Below, in pieces: positions 20,403 to 20,509 of a stretch of 20,509 nt of DNA (the stretch's first letter is position 1; every line of letters begins with the position of its first letter). Origin of the DNA: Chloroflexota bacterium (GTDB lineage: Bacteria; Chloroflexota; Chloroflexia; JAMDCE01); contig JAMDCE010000291.1 in NCBI GenBank assembly GCA_023489135.1, positions 1-20,509 of the forward strand. Reading direction: 5' to 3'. Made by a program: the position numbers and the translations under genes. The notes under the pieces were generated by a model, which saw nothing but the letters and a program-made list of their open reading frames with translations, ran no database searches and was not told the DNA's origin.

Positions 20403-20509
20403 TGTTAGTCTCCATCAGGTTCGTGATAATTTCCCGCCGATTTCTGAGCCCCACCGCCACGGCATCCACCACTGCCACCAGATCGCCGATGGGCCTCGCC
20501 AGAACAGCA
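20395..20509 (-). CDS. 3' end of an unrecognised gene upstream of DUF1015
   Basis: This is an open minus-strand frame running in from the right edge. It ends ...DLVAVVDAVAVGLRNRREII, then TNLMETNIG and TGA at 20397-20395. The stop overlaps the TTG start of the DUF1015 gene by eight bases, which is typical of coupled operon genes. Only about 37 residues are visible, forming one or two amphipathic helices. I do not recognise the family; a serine-pathway or aminotransferase gene would fit known DUF1015 contexts, but nothing here shows it. Confidence 0.6.
   Translation of the reverse strand, partial: AVLARPIGDLVAVVDAVAVGLRNRREIITNLMETNIG

Noticed and set aside
1..20509. CRISPR array, tRNA, rRNA, insertion sequence or phage genes
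   Set aside because: No regularly spaced repeats, cloverleaf, rRNA-like blocks, transposase or integrase motifs were found on either strand.

Overview
The window looks like a piece of an anaerobic bacterial genome, most likely Chloroflexota (Dehalococcoidia-like). This placement rests on gene content only: an NrpR-type nitrogen regulator, archaeal-style split glutamate synthase genes and a DUF1015 gene sit beside a complete sat-aprBA-qmoABC set. No rRNA or other phylogenetic marker is present, so the lineage is inferred. Coding density is high and GC-rich codons create many long antisense open frames.

Layout. (1) Positions 1-4165 hold a nitrogen-assimilation operon on the minus strand: four-cluster ferredoxin, FAD/NAD oxidoreductase, class II glutamine amidotransferase and glutamate synthase (gltB). 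Two lesions interrupt it. The amidotransferase has an in-frame TAG. The gltB gene is broken at about 578-586, with its 5' part on the minus strand and its 3' part on the plus strand, meeting at a 9-bp inverted repeat. (2) Positions 4493-13451 hold the dissimilatory sulfate-activation and APS-reduction cluster, read on the minus strand as sat, a small unknown gene, aprB, aprA, qmoA, qmoB, qmoC. A divergent LysR gene (13559-14479) faces sat across a 107-bp region containing a 17-bp inverted repeat. (3) Positions 14517-15902 hold a doubtful small hydrophobic reading frame and a short stand-alone ClpB/ClpA-D2-like AAA+ ATPase. (4) Positions 16017-18715 hold a second, divergent FMN-binding glutamate synthase-family gene and nrpR. 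(5) Positions 19056-20509 hold a DUF1015 gene overlapping the 3' end of an unrecognised upstream gene.

How the genes work together. Sat and AprBA convert sulfate to APS and then to sulfite, and QmoABC links AprBA to the quinone pool. The flanking genes serve ammonium assimilation: glutamine amidotransferase plus FMN glutamate synthase, with ferredoxin and a flavoprotein as probable electron carriers. The best regulatory signal is a nearly identical 20-bp palindrome (GTCGGCAA-N4-TTGCCGAC type) just downstream of sigma70-like promoters of both nrpR and the ferredoxin-gltB operon, 14.6 kb apart. It is a strong candidate for the operator of this bacterial NrpR.

Other structure includes perfect palindromes at 9327-9352 and 15940-15969, an inverted repeat at 4341-4416 with similar arms, and structured leaders ahead of both putative NrpR targets. 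I found no tRNA, rRNA, CRISPR array, transposase or plasmid functions.
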